The notes below the pieces were generated by a model. The model made no database searches. It saw only the letters and a program-made list of their open reading frames with translations, and was not told the origin of the DNA. Position numbers and translations under genes: made by a program. Below, piece by piece: positions 17,431 to 27,208 of a stretch of DNA of 64,000 nucleotides. Origin of the DNA: Candidatus Saccharimonadota bacterium (GTDB lineage Bacteria; Patescibacteriota; Saccharimonadia; Saccharimonadales; UBA10212). The stretch lies in assembly GCA_016176605.1 (NCBI GenBank), contig JACOWW010000002.1, positions 336,968 to 400,967 on the forward strand. The letters run 5' to 3'. Position 1 is the first letter of the stretch; every line of letters begins with the position of its first letter.

Positions 17431-18228
17431 TTAGGCTAATCGGGTGACGAGGAACATAAGGGCGGCGCCTAGCACAGTTAGACCGATAGTCCACCTTGAG
17501 GATTTTTCACTGTGTGCCTGGGGCAAAATGTCGCTAGCGCCGATGTAGAGCAAGAAGCCGGCAAAAAAGCCTAAATAAATAGCCAGGATAGCTTCTGATA
17601 AGCTAAACAAAAGTGAGGTCAAACCGCCAACAATTGGCATAGCGGCGGCAATCAGCAGCATCATCTTGGCCCGACCGGGTTTATTCTGGTGGTAAAGCAT
17701 GACATTGGTGGTATTAAATCCATCGGCAAACCGGTGGCCAATAACCGCAATGGCTACCGCCAGCCCAACCGCGCTGCTGATTTGGAAGGCCAGGCCAATG
17801 CTCAGCCCGTCCAAGAAACTATGTCCAGACAGCGCCACTGCCCCAGCTACACCAACATAAGGGTGTTGGTGCGGACCGTACTTGGCTTCTTGGGCATGAT
17901 GGATAAGGATGCTTTTTTCAATGATATGAAAAAGTAAAAAGCCGATAACGAGGGTTATCATTGGCCAGATTGGCTCAAGTGCTTGGGTTTGGGCTATTTC
18001 AAATATCTCCGGCAGCAGGTCAAAGGCCACCAGGCCCAAAATTAAACCTGCCGTAAAGCCTAGAGCCAAGTTCAGTTTTTGGCGGCTGCGAAAAGCTAGC
18101 CAGCCTCCCAGTAGCGCGGCGATCGAAGCGCAAACCGTTAACAAAAACACAGTCATACTAAAAATCTTAGTCAGCCAATCAAGTCTTTGCAAATTTGTCG
18201 CAATTTTGGCAAAATTAGACCAATGCAC
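17431..18228 (-). CDS. ZIP-family metal transporter
   Basis: SGHSFLDGLSIGLAFQ and IGHRFADGFNTTNVM metal-binding TM motifs; probable start at about 18156. Confidence 0.88.
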   Translation of the reverse strand: MHWSNFAKIATNLQRLDWLTKIFSMTVFLLTVCASIAALLGGWLAFRSRQKLNLALGFTAGLILGLVAFDLLPEIFEIAQTQALEPIWPMITLVIGFLLFHIIEKSILIHHAQEAKYGPHQHPYVGVAGAVALSGHSFLDGLSIGLAFQISSAVGLAVAIAVIGHRFADGFNTTNVMLYHQNKPGRAKMMLLIAAAMPIVGGLTSLLFSLSEAILAIYLGFFAGFLLYIGASDILPQAHSEKSSRWTIGLTVLGAALMFLVTRLA

Positions 18229-18639
18229 TACGAGAACTTGAAGGCCATACTAAAAAGGGACGGTTCAAGCCTAACCAAACCACGCAAAATTGTTTTTGAC
18301 CTTTTGCTGGACCAGGAACCGCAGAGCATGCAAGTCCTTGCCCGCCGCGCCGAAGATAAAGTTAACCGGGCGACTGTTTACCGGACAATCGAACTATTTG
18401 AGCGTCTTGGCATAGTCCATCGCCTAAATATCGGTTGGAAATACAAGATTGAACTTTCTGACATCTTTGCCGAACATCACCACCATTTTTATTGCACAAA
18501 TTGTGGCGCGGCCACTGCTATCACTTCTAACGCCATGCTGGAGACTATGATTGACTCACTAGCCAGCAAAGAAGGCCTCAATCCCAGGGGTCATCAATTA
18601 GAAATATATGGACTTTGCAGCCGCTGCAACGCTCGCTAG
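18187..18639 (+). CDS. Fur-family (Zur-like) regulator
   Basis: LTKPRKIVFDLLLDQEPQS, VNRATVYRTIELFERLGIVHRL, CxxC pairs; probable start MHYENLK at 18223. Confidence 0.9.
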   Translation: MQICRNFGKIRPMHYENLKAILKRDGSSLTKPRKIVFDLLLDQEPQSMQVLARRAEDKVNRATVYRTIELFERLGIVHRLNIGWKYKIELSDIFAEHHHHFYCTNCGAATAITSNAMLETMIDSLASKEGLNPRGHQLEIYGLCSRCNAR

Positions 18640-18642
18640 ACA

Positions 18643-20085
18643 CTAGGCCGCTACTGAAGCTTTGATTTTCTTGTTTTGCAAAACAATTAAAGCCACTACC
18701 ATGGCTGCCAGCGCAAACCCAAGACCAATGTAAAAACCGCTATGAAAACCGTCCACCCGAGCCTGCGGAACAGTTGCTCCGGTAGATATGGCTTGCTTGG
18801 TGGTCGAGGCGGCGACAGCTGAAAGAACCGCCAGGCCAATGGCACCGCCGACTTGCTGGGCTGTATTAAGCACCCCCGAAACTAAACCGGAAAACTGACG
18901 AGCTACGCCGGACGTAGCAGCCAGTGTTAAGGGTACGAAAGACAGTCCCATACCGACCGCCGAAACGATTAACCCCGGCGCGACATTGTGCCAATAATCG
19001 CCGCCAACCTGCAGTACTTGGGCATTAATAAACAAACCGCTAGCCAATATGATTGGTCCGATAATCAGCAGCGGCTTATAGCCTATTTTAGATACCAGCT
19101 GGGAAGAAATAGCCGCGCTAATAGCAATTACAAACGGCACTATCAAAAAGCTAACACCCGCCTTAATCGGCGAATAGCCTAAAATCGTCTGGATATACAG
19201 GGTCATAAAGAAAAAGGTTGCGAACATACTGGCAGCGATGATTAAAGCAATTGAGTTGCCGCCGGAAACGTTGCGGTCCTTAAACAGCGCCAGCGGCAGC
19301 ATTGGATGGTCGGACTTTAATTCGTCGCGTAAAAAAATAAACCCTAAAACCGCACTCAGAGCCAAGAAGCCAAGCACAACCGGCGAACCCCAGCCGTTAA
19401 CCGGAGCCCTGGAGAGGGCAAATACCAGCGCCATCAGTCCGCCAGTGGCCGTCAGCGCCCCAAATTGATCAAGTTTAATTTTCCTCTTCGCTGCACCAAC
19501 ATGGTGCGGCAGTAATCTTAGCGCAGCCAGGACCACCAGTATGCCAACCGGCACGTTTACAAAGAAATTCCAGCGCCAGCCAAGATATTCTGTCAATATG
19601 CCTCCCAAGAGTACACCGACCGCCGCACCGCTGGCAGTGACAGCCGACCAAACGCCTAAGGCTTTATTGCGCTCTTTGCCCTCACTAAATTCAGTCAAAA
19701 CAATAGACAGTGCAGTGGGCGTCATGAAAGCGGCCGCCAGACCTTGCAGGCCTCGGAAAATTATTAGCCAAAGTTCGGATTGCGCCAAACCGCAAAGCAG
19801 TGAGGCCGCCGCAAAAAAACTAACCGACAACATAAATATTTTGCGCCGGCCAAATAAGTCAGCCATCCGACCGCCAAGCAGTAAAAAACCGCCAAAGGTT
19901 ATGGAATAGGCTGTTATTACCCACTGCAGGTTGTTGGGGGCAAAGTTTAATTCGCGGGCCAGGCTTGGCAACGCTACATTGACTATTGTTACGTCTAATA
20001 CGACCATGAAAAAAGACAATGCCAACAACGCTAAAATCACCCACTTGTTTTGCGAATGCTTTGATAATGTTTTTTTACGCGCCAT
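18643..20085 (-). CDS. MFS drug transporter, EmrB/QacA (DHA2) family
   Basis: ALSFFMVVLDVTIVNVALPSLARELNF, 14-TM-like hydrophobicity. Confidence 0.93.
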   Translation of the reverse strand: MARKKTLSKHSQNKWVILALLALSFFMVVLDVTIVNVALPSLARELNFAPNNLQWVITAYSITFGGFLLLGGRMADLFGRRKIFMLSVSFFAAASLLCGLAQSELWLIIFRGLQGLAAAFMTPTALSIVLTEFSEGKERNKALGVWSAVTASGAAVGVLLGGILTEYLGWRWNFFVNVPVGILVVLAALRLLPHHVGAAKRKIKLDQFGALTATGGLMALVFALSRAPVNGWGSPVVLGFLALSAVLGFIFLRDELKSDHPMLPLALFKDRNVSGGNSIALIIAASMFATFFFMTLYIQTILGYSPIKAGVSFLIVPFVIAISAAISSQLVSKIGYKPLLIIGPIILASGLFINAQVLQVGGDYWHNVAPGLIVSAVGMGLSFVPLTLAATSGVARQFSGLVSGVLNTAQQVGGAIGLAVLSAVAASTTKQAISTGATVPQARVDGFHSGFYIGLGFALAAMVVALIVLQNKKIKASVAA

Positions 20086-20199
20086 TTAACCCCTGCCTAG
20101 TTTGGCCTAGATGCAATTCCATCAAGTATAGCGACGTTTAGTTTTTTTGCAAAAGTAAAAAATACTTAACCTGTTAAGTAATTTATACTTTTCTTTCCT

Positions 20200-20281
20200 G
20201 AGGTCCGACTTTGGAAAAAGACAGGTAAATCTTAGTAGTTATAACTTGCAAAACTCTTTGTTTTTTCCAAGGTCGGACCTC
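20200..20281 (+). promoter_or_regulatory. Large leader hairpin upstream of NDH-2-like gene
   Basis: 20-bp arms GAGGTCCGACTTTGGAAAAA / TTTTTCCAAGGTCGGACCTC (one G-U) with 42-nt loop. Confidence 0.5.
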
Positions 20282-20316
20282 CCAATAATCAATGCTTTGG
20301 GATAAACTAAGGCTAA

Positions 20317-21507
20317 ATGGCGACTAAAAAAAAGAGGGTGCTAATTTTAGGGGGTGGATTCGGTGGTATAAAAGTGGCCCTGGAGCTGGCTGGACACCCT
20401 GATTATGAGATAACGCTTGTTTCTGACCAGGACAACTTCCGTTACTACCCTCAGCTTTACCATGCCGCCACCGGCGGCAGCCGCTATGCCTCAGAGATTC
20501 CGCTTCAAGAAATTTTTGCCGGCAAAGACATCCGCTTGGTCAAAGGCAGCGTCAAAAGGCTTGATCGCCAGACCAAGGCTATCGAATGCCGCGCCGGCAA
20601 AAAGTATAAATTTGACAGTTTGGTTGTAGCACTTGGCGTAACTACTAATTTCTTCGGCATAAAAGGCCTGGCGCAAAACGCCTACGGTATCAAAACGCTT
20701 GATGAAGCCAAACGCCTGCGGGCACACTTGCATAAACTAATAGCCGACGAAGGCCAGCCCGACCTTAATTATATTATTATTGGCGGCGGATCAACGGGCG
20801 TAGAACTGGCGGGAGCATTACCCGCTTACCTACAACTTATTATGAAAAATCACGACATAAAGGATAAATCACTGCACATTGAACTAGTCGAAGCTGAAAA
20901 AAGAGTTCTGCCAAAGCTGCCGAGGAGCTATTCCCAAGCCGCCCAGAAACGCCTGCGCCGTCTAGGTGTAACCCTGCATCTCGGACAAAAAGTGGAGGCC
21001 GAAACGGCTGATGCCTTGCGCGTTAACGGACGTAATATTAAAAGCCACACTGTGGTTTGGACAGCTGGCGTCACCAACCACTCATTTTTTAAAGATAACG
21101 AATTTCATCTAACCTCGCAGGGCAAAGCCATTGTCGACCAATACCTCCAAGCTGAGCCAGACATTTACGTAATTGGCGATAACGCTGACACCAAATATTC
21201 CGGTATGGCCCAAACAGCGTTATATGATGGCAAGTTTGTTGCTGGGCATTTGAAAGCTGCGGCAGAAGGCAAAAAAATTAGACCGTACAAGGCCAAGAAG
21301 CCGGTCTACATCACACCGGTTGGGCCGCACTGGGCGGCGGTCCTTTGGGGTAAAACCCATATTTATGGCTTCCTGGGCTGGATTTTACGCAGCGCCGCCG
21401 ATTTTATTGCCTACCACGACCTACAACCCTGGTGGAAAGCTAGTAAACGCTGGCGCACAACCTTCGATACTGAGGAGGATTGTCCAATCTGCTCAGGCAA
21501 GCGTTAA
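20317..21507 (+). CDS. NAD(P)/FAD-dependent oxidoreductase, type II NADH dehydrogenase-like
   Basis: VLILGGGFGGIKVALELAGH, IIIGGGSTGVELAGALPAY, YVIGDNADT. Confidence 0.9.
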   Translation: MATKKKRVLILGGGFGGIKVALELAGHPDYEITLVSDQDNFRYYPQLYHAATGGSRYASEIPLQEIFAGKDIRLVKGSVKRLDRQTKAIECRAGKKYKFDSLVVALGVTTNFFGIKGLAQNAYGIKTLDEAKRLRAHLHKLIADEGQPDLNYIIIGGGSTGVELAGALPAYLQLIMKNHDIKDKSLHIELVEAEKRVLPKLPRSYSQAAQKRLRRLGVTLHLGQKVEAETADALRVNGRNIKSHTVVWTAGVTNHSFFKDNEFHLTSQGKAIVDQYLQAEPDIYVIGDNADTKYSGMAQTALYDGKFVAGHLKAAAEGKKIRPYKAKKPVYITPVGPHWAAVLWGKTHIYGFLGWILRSAADFIAYHDLQPWWKASKRWRTTFDTEEDCPICSGKR

Positions 21508-21512
21508 TTTTT

Positions 21513-22046
21513 TTATTTTGGCTCTTCAGAAGTAGCCGGTCGGGGAGCTTTTTTGTAGGCAAGGTGCCGCTTTAGTCCGTCAAGTCGGTCAATATGCGGC
21601 AGAAAACTGTTGAGCAAAGTTGAAAATTGCCGGTTAGGCACAACAATTCGGCCAAGTTTATTTTTACTCTGTAAGTATTCATAAAGCCCGTAAAAATCGC
21701 CGTCGCCGGAAACGACTATGGCTTTTTCGTAATTAGGGTATTCAATCATGGTGTGCAGTACCAAGTCGGCGTCGATATTACCCTTCACTGTCCCCTCTTT
21801 ATGCTCGACAAGGGGTTTTAAAACCAGATTGTACCCCATTGACTGCAAATTAGCATAAAGGTCAGCTTGATCTTCTACCATTCCCAGGAAAAAGTAGGCT
21901 TTGGTGACGTTGTATTTACGCTGCAAATGGTAGTGGAACTTGCGAAAATCCAGGTTCCACCCCAGTTTTTTAATGCCCATATTAAGGTTCTGCCCATCAA
22001 TAAACGCAAAGTTCCCGCGCTTCTTTGTTTTTCCTAGTTCACTCAT
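21513..22046 (-). CDS. NYN-domain (LabA/DUF88) protein
   Basis: AFIDGQNLNMGIKKLGWNLDFRKF, KAIVVSGDGDFYGLYEYLQ. Confidence 0.88.
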   Translation of the reverse strand: MSELGKTKKRGNFAFIDGQNLNMGIKKLGWNLDFRKFHYHLQRKYNVTKAYFFLGMVEDQADLYANLQSMGYNLVLKPLVEHKEGTVKGNIDADLVLHTMIEYPNYEKAIVVSGDGDFYGLYEYLQSKNKLGRIVVPNRQFSTLLNSFLPHIDRLDGLKRHLAYKKAPRPATSEEPK

Positions 22047-22150
22047 CCCATTAGAGCCCTAACAGACATAGTTTAATGATAGACGATATTTGAGTGATAA
22101 ACATTACTTACTTTCAACCGTTCGCCCTCAGAGCCTCTAACGGGATTCAT
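22044..22150 (-). promoter_or_regulatory. Start-codon hairpin leader L3 with 25-aa leader ORF MNPVRGSEG...
   Basis: ATCCCGTTAGAG (rc of 22135-22146) pairs with CTCTAATGGGAT overlapping gene start ATG; uORF 22073-22150. Confidence 0.5.
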
Positions 22151-22431
22151 AAAAGTTTTCCTAATTTTACCACAATCCTTACAGGGGTTGTAGGGTTATA
22201 GGGTCGTAGGGTTGTAGGGTTTTTAACACGCACCGGCGACTATCCCATCATAGCAAGTATTGTTTAGCAGTCTTCAGCGCCGAATGTCGTCCAACAGGTA
22301 TCTGGCTGTTTGTTATTGTTGTTTACCGAATCAATTGCACCCTTGATGAGTATTGCCGCTATGATTACCACCAATATGCCTATTAATAATTGCCTAGCCG
22401 TTACTGGTCTATCCATTGAGTAGTTTCTCGC

Positions 22432-22950
22432 TCACCCTTTTATTATATGCCAGATAAATACTACTGCGCCCGTAAATAACCCGCCAGCAAGAAATGAGTA
22501 TTTATCAAGTATCACTTGGATAATCCCAAAAGGTGGAAAGCTTATAAAAGTCATGCCCTTTTCAGTAACACGAAGTGTTTTATCTGAGTCTGCAATTAAG
22601 AAGCTAGCCTCAATACACCACGAAGCTATATCATCAGCTCTACGCTCGGACACCCATCTCCTATTTTTTGCATAGTCTTTTAATAGAGGAATTATTTGAG
22701 GGGATAGTCTTCCTATTTCACCTTTGGGGTGTTCTTTACCAGATTTTTCAAAGATTTTCTCGGCCTTACGAGTGTCTTTAAAAACATACCTAGTGAACCT
22801 GTACATGCTAATGATGTAGGTCATACGCTGAATTATACCCCCAACAAGGGGAAGTCTACTTGCTGTCATGGGATAGTCTCGCTCGACTTTCTCATATTCA
22901 GTAGCTGTTAAGCGAGCCCCAATCCTTTTAGAACATCTAACGAACGGCAA
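22432..22950 (-). CDS. Conserved hypothetical protein
   Basis: Intact ORF; probable true start MTASRLPLVGG at about 22869. Confidence 0.5.
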   Translation of the reverse strand: MPFVRCSKRIGARLTATEYEKVERDYPMTASRLPLVGGIIQRMTYIISMYRFTRYVFKDTRKAEKIFEKSGKEHPKGEIGRLSPQIIPLLKDYAKNRRWVSERRADDIASWCIEASFLIADSDKTLRVTEKGMTFISFPPFGIIQVILDKYSFLAGGLFTGAVVFIWHIIKG

Positions 22951-23060
22951 CTGGTAATAGAGCGAACATATTGCCGTAAGCAGTCTTGGTCTGCTAAGTG
23001 CAGCCCGAGTATATTATCGCTTATTGGCGAAATGTACCCGGCGCGAAGCGGGCTGCTCTA
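22903..23060. ncRNA. Structured RNA candidate sharing TTAAGCGAGCCCC with family 1
   Basis: ACGGCAA/TTGCCGT (22944-22950/22971-22977), AGCAG/CTGCT (22979-22983/22991-22995), GCAGCCCG/CGGGCTGC (23000-23007/23049-23056). Confidence 0.35.
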
Positions 23061-23079
23061 GGCAATGTGTGAGCGTATC

Positions 23080-24909
23080 TTACCAACCGCCGCCCCCGCC
23101 GCCTCCGCCACCACCGCCAGCCCCGCCCGAAAACCCGCTACCGCTCGAACTCGATGGTGCAGTGAACACCTGGCCGCTAGACTTGCTAAAGTCGCCCAGC
23201 GAGCTGCTAAGGTAGCCGATATTAAATCCTGTCCAATTGCCGTGGTACCAATCCGGCGGTTGAGTATACAAATCTTTGAACTGCTTAGCCCAATCTTTTT
23301 CCAGTCCAAATAGCATGGCATAAGGCAGAAGTTTTTCGAACAACTTTACTTTCGCCGTGGCGGTTTTGGGGTTGAACGCGTCTTGCTCGGCTATTTTTTC
23401 CGCTCCCTCCGGGCTTTGCAAATACTTCAAACGGTCGGCTTCGGCCATTTTGATATAGTCTTTAAGCCCGAGCAAAGTATCATTGGTCTGTACACCAATT
23501 AGCGTCCGGGCCGGCATAATAAAAGCGAAGGCAAACATCAGCAGCGAAGCGAAAATTAATCCCCCGCCAAGACCGATTAGCGCAAAAGAGGCCAACACAG
23601 CACCAAGGAAGACTGTGCCGATGCCGACCAAAAGCGGCGCGACAGCCCAAAGCATATAGCCGGCCTTGACTTTTTTGGGATCTTTTATGAAGTAGCCCTG
23701 CGCGGCCAACCTGGCCGATAACTTATCTTCAATCGCCTTCATTCCCGTGTAAATATCATTAGTCGCCCGCTTAAAATCAGACAGCTTGACTCTTTTGTTA
23801 AGCGGCAAATCATCGCCAAATACCAGCTTGAGGCCGTCGGCCACTTCCTGGCTGATTTCTTCGGGTTTTTTAATCAGCTCAAGTTCATAGTCTTTAGAAC
23901 CGAACAAGCCCTTTTTTGGTATTTCATACACATTTACATAACGGGCGATCGCCATTTCTATCAGCATAGCGCTGAAGGCTTGACTGCTTAGCGTCTGACT
24001 CAATATAAAATCGGACGCCAGGACCTCAAAATCTTTGGGCGGTTCGTATTCGGGCACTATGATACCCCGGCCTTTGGGGTCATCGCCAAAACTCCGCCAG
24101 CGCCGCAACATCAGGCCGAAAGTCAGAAGTGGCGGTATGGCAACACCAGCGGCCGCCCCAGCAATTTGCAGTTTTTGCATCAACTGCTCACGGGCAATTT
24201 CCGGTCCGGGCACAAATGTGCCTTTATTAAAAGCTAAAACCAGCGTTTGGGTCTGGTAAGGCGGTAGGGCCGAGGCAGCCGAAGTCACCACTACCTCATC
24301 ATTTTTTTGCACACGGTCGATTTCGCACCTTATAGTGCTGCTGCCGTAAACACCGGCATAACAAGCTTGTCTATCCTGCAGACCGTCCTTCAAATCATTA
24401 GGAATGTGGATGCGGGCAGTAACCGCAGCGAAAACCTGCGGCCACTGGTCGCCGTTTATGTCCCAATAGAACTCATCTTGGGCGGGTTGATAATTGATGA
24501 CGTTGCGCATTTCATATTTGATTTTGTATGTTCTTACTCCGTGCACATATTTATCAGCATCGCCGATTTTCAGGACCCTATTATCATTTTGGCGGCTGGC
24601 AGAGTATTTGTATGGTTGCCCATTTTCATCTGTTATGGCAAGAACCTTTAGGCTTAACGTATGGTTTTGATAACGCTCGGGGATGGCCCGCAGTATGCCG
24701 TGGTTTTGGTCAAAGTCCGGGAAACGGGCAACCAGTGTTTCCTCGACGCGCATAAGCGGCGTTTTTTGACTGTCGCGACTCAAATAATAGTCAGCGTCAA
24801 AACTATCAAAAGAAAAATTTTGGGTGTCCAGCGCCGAAATTTTGGCCGGTTGTACGAAAGTCCCGGCAGCGAATAGAACAATTAGCAGGCGCGCCCAAGT
24901 TTTAATCAT
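23080..24909 (-). CDS. DUF2207-type membrane protein with Gly-rich C-terminus
   Basis: Signal peptide, DUF2207-like ectodomain, TM helices, terminal SGSGFSGGAGGGGGGGGGGGW. Confidence 0.85.
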   Translation of the reverse strand: MIKTWARLLIVLFAAGTFVQPAKISALDTQNFSFDSFDADYYLSRDSQKTPLMRVEETLVARFPDFDQNHGILRAIPERYQNHTLSLKVLAITDENGQPYKYSASRQNDNRVLKIGDADKYVHGVRTYKIKYEMRNVINYQPAQDEFYWDINGDQWPQVFAAVTARIHIPNDLKDGLQDRQACYAGVYGSSTIRCEIDRVQKNDEVVVTSAASALPPYQTQTLVLAFNKGTFVPGPEIAREQLMQKLQIAGAAAGVAIPPLLTFGLMLRRWRSFGDDPKGRGIIVPEYEPPKDFEVLASDFILSQTLSSQAFSAMLIEMAIARYVNVYEIPKKGLFGSKDYELELIKKPEEISQEVADGLKLVFGDDLPLNKRVKLSDFKRATNDIYTGMKAIEDKLSARLAAQGYFIKDPKKVKAGYMLWAVAPLLVGIGTVFLGAVLASFALIGLGGGLIFASLLMFAFAFIMPARTLIGVQTNDTLLGLKDYIKMAEADRLKYLQSPEGAEKIAEQDAFNPKTATAKVKLFEKLLPYAMLFGLEKDWAKQFKDLYTQPPDWYHGNWTGFNIGYLSSSLGDFSKSSGQVFTAPSSSSGSGFSGGAGGGGGGGGGGGW

Positions 24910-24945
24910 ATTTAAATTGTACGCTTTTTATAAGCAGTTTTTCAG

Positions 24946-25305
24946 CTAGAAACTGGCCAAGTCTTTATCCAGCTGGGCAGTATCACTAACAGTGTCTATT
25001 TGGGTCTGGTCAAGAGTTTGGGCGGCTTTGTCTAAGTCGCCAACGCTAGTTATATCGGGCGCCAAAGGCACGACCTTAACCGTTTGGGCGGCAGGGGCTG
25101 AGGAACTATCCTTTTGGTTTAGACGATAAATATTCCAACCAGCTAAAGCAACTATCGCGACCACGCCTACGATCACTATTGCTTCGAAAAGCGCGAATCC
25201 TCTTTGGCCTACCCGTTTCATTTTAATCCTCTCCCTCCGTGCTTTGGACGGATTTAACCCCGACAATGAGGTTCTTAACAGCTGTTTTGAATTCTTTAAG
25301 GGCAC
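24946..25305 (-). CDS. Type IV pilin-like (class III-like signal) protein
   Basis: RGFALFEAIVIVGVVAIVALAGWNIY; true start probably MKRVGQ or MKMKRV near 25223. Confidence 0.6.
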   Translation of the reverse strand: MPLKNSKQLLRTSLSGLNPSKARRERIKMKRVGQRGFALFEAIVIVGVVAIVALAGWNIYRLNQKDSSSAPAAQTVKVVPLAPDITSVGDLDKAAQTLDQTQIDTVSDTAQLDKDLASF

Positions 25306-25915
25306 TGTTCATAGCCTTAACATCGGTTTTAAACTCGCTGGCTGCGCCTTTTGGGTCATCGCCCTCGCAGTCAAATGTCACACTGCTGGATATAACCGCG
25401 TCAACGACTGCTTGGGCCGTAGCTTTTTTGGCGTCAACAGCCGCAACTAATTCGTCGTAATTAGACAGTACTTTGCCCTTTGATAGATAGAACGTTTTGG
25501 TCCTGTCAGCGATTGTGCTGAAAAGGTCTATTTTTTTCTGCCCGCGCTCCGCGATGGCATCCATGTGATTGTTTATCTTGTCCTCATGTTCTTGGCATAT
25601 TCTGAGTTTGTTTTCTTCCAGCCTATCTTTAGCTACTTCTAAATTATTTTTGGCGGCTTCGCGTTTGGCTTCAAATTCTTGTTTGGCGGCTTCGCGTTTG
25701 GCTTCAAATTCTTGTTTGGCGGCTTCGCGTTTTTTTTCAAATTCTTGTTTGGCGGCTTCAAGTTTAGCTTCAGCTGCCTTTTTAGCGGTTTCGCTCTGTT
25801 GATTATCGTCACTGCTACCCGATTCGGCCAAAGCCGGCACCGCTGCAAGCGCCAAAGATCCGAAAAGTATTAACAAAATACTTTTTACTGTTAATGCCTT
25901 CTTTATTTTGCGCAT
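25223..25915 (-). CDS. Secreted coiled-coil protein with 11-aa repeats
   Basis: N-terminal signal peptide, then KQEFEKKREAA/KQEFEAKREAA repeats. Confidence 0.7.
   Translation of the reverse strand: MRKIKKALTVKSILLILFGSLALAAVPALAESGSSDDNQQSETAKKAAEAKLEAAKQEFEKKREAAKQEFEAKREAAKQEFEAKREAAKNNLEVAKDRLEENKLRICQEHEDKINNHMDAIAERGQKKIDLFSTIADRTKTFYLSKGKVLSNYDELVAAVDAKKATAQAVVDAVISSSVTFDCEGDDPKGAASEFKTDVKAMNSALKEFKTAVKNLIVGVKSVQSTEGED
25640..25770 (-). repeat. 33-bp tandem repeat encoding KQEFEAKREAA units
   Basis: Repeated gtttggcggcttcgcgtttggcttcaaattctt. Confidence 0.85.
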
Positions 25916-25969
25916 AATAACTTATTGACAATTTTATGCTTAAGCTTATAAATAGTCAACCGGCTGGTA

Positions 25970-27091
25970 TCAAGCAGAAACTACTTGTTCCCATGGCAAG
26001 CCTGGCTTGCCAAAGTGTCCGTACGCGGCGGTTTGCGAGTAAATTGGGCGGCGCAGATCTAGCCTTTCGATAATTCCTCTGACCGAGGTGTCTATTAGCT
26101 TGTCCTTAAAGTCTTTTAGTTCCCTCTCGCTGACTTTGGCTGTGTCAAAAGTATCAATCGTCTGCATTAGCGGCTCGGGTTTGCCGATAACATATGCCAG
26201 CCCGACCTCGCATTTGGTCGCCAAGCCGGCGGCAACGATGTTTTTGGCGATGAAGCGGGCAGCGTAGGCGCCGCTGCGGTCTACCTTACTGGGGTCCTTA
26301 CCAGAAAAACAGCCGCCGCCAACACGGGCATAGCCGCCGTAAGTATCAATGACAATCTTGCGACCGGTTAGCCCGGCGTCACTTTCGGGGCCAGGTATGT
26401 GCCACAAGCCGGTACCATTGACCGTGATATCTTGGTCGCCGGGCAGTTTAAACTTATAATTTTCCAGTACTGGAGCAAAGATTAGTTTAATGACGTCCTG
26501 CCTGACTTGTTTCGGATCGGTTTGTTCATCGTGGGCGACGGCAGCGACCAATTTTTCGATCGCCGCTGGCTTGTCATTCTGATAACGGACTGTCACTTGG
26601 GTCTTGCCGTCCGGACGGAGCCATTTTATCTCCTTTTTTTCGCGGGCTTCGTCTATGCGGCGGGCAAGGGCGTGAGCCAGTATGATAGGCAGCGGCATTA
26701 ACTCTGGTGTTTCGTTACAAGCAAAGCCGAACATCATTCCTTGGTCGCCAGCGCCATCATGGTTTACGCCCATAGCGATTTCTGGCGACTGCTCATGGAT
26801 ATCATTGTTAAACGACGACTCTTGGCTGAAGCCCCAGGCTGGTACGCTGTAGCCAAGGTCTTTGACTTTTTGCCTGGCAATAGCTTCATAGTCGAGTTTG
26901 GCCTTTGTCTTGATTTCTCCGAATAGCGCTATTTGATTAGCGCCAGCAACGGTTTCTATGCCCGTCCGGCTAGATGGGTCTTGGGACAGCGCCGCATCGA
27001 CAATGGCGTCGCTGATGGCGTCGCAAATTTTATCGGGATGGCCGGCGCACACCGACTCGCTGGTAAAAAGCCTGGTTTTGGGCACGCTCAT
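25970..27091 (-). CDS. metK: S-adenosylmethionine synthetase
   Basis: LFTSESVCAGHPDKICDAISDAIVDA, GAGDQGMMFGFACNET, GGGCFSGKDPSKVDRSGAYAAR. Confidence 0.98.
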   Translation of the reverse strand: MSVPKTRLFTSESVCAGHPDKICDAISDAIVDAALSQDPSSRTGIETVAGANQIALFGEIKTKAKLDYEAIARQKVKDLGYSVPAWGFSQESSFNNDIHEQSPEIAMGVNHDGAGDQGMMFGFACNETPELMPLPIILAHALARRIDEAREKKEIKWLRPDGKTQVTVRYQNDKPAAIEKLVAAVAHDEQTDPKQVRQDVIKLIFAPVLENYKFKLPGDQDITVNGTGLWHIPGPESDAGLTGRKIVIDTYGGYARVGGGCFSGKDPSKVDRSGAYAARFIAKNIVAAGLATKCEVGLAYVIGKPEPLMQTIDTFDTAKVSERELKDFKDKLIDTSVRGIIERLDLRRPIYSQTAAYGHFGKPGLPWEQVVSA

Positions 27092-27208
27092 ACTCTATTC
27101 AAAAAAATCTTTATTAGCAAGTTCGGGCGGCCCCAGAACCAAAAACTTGAAGCTCCATAATCTGGTTGCAGACTACTTCGCTCAGGTTTTGGTACGGGGC
27201 AAGCAAGG

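Noticed and set aside
25640-25770. CRISPR-like array
   Set aside because: Repeats are contiguous 33-bp coding units for KQEFEAKREAA without spacers.
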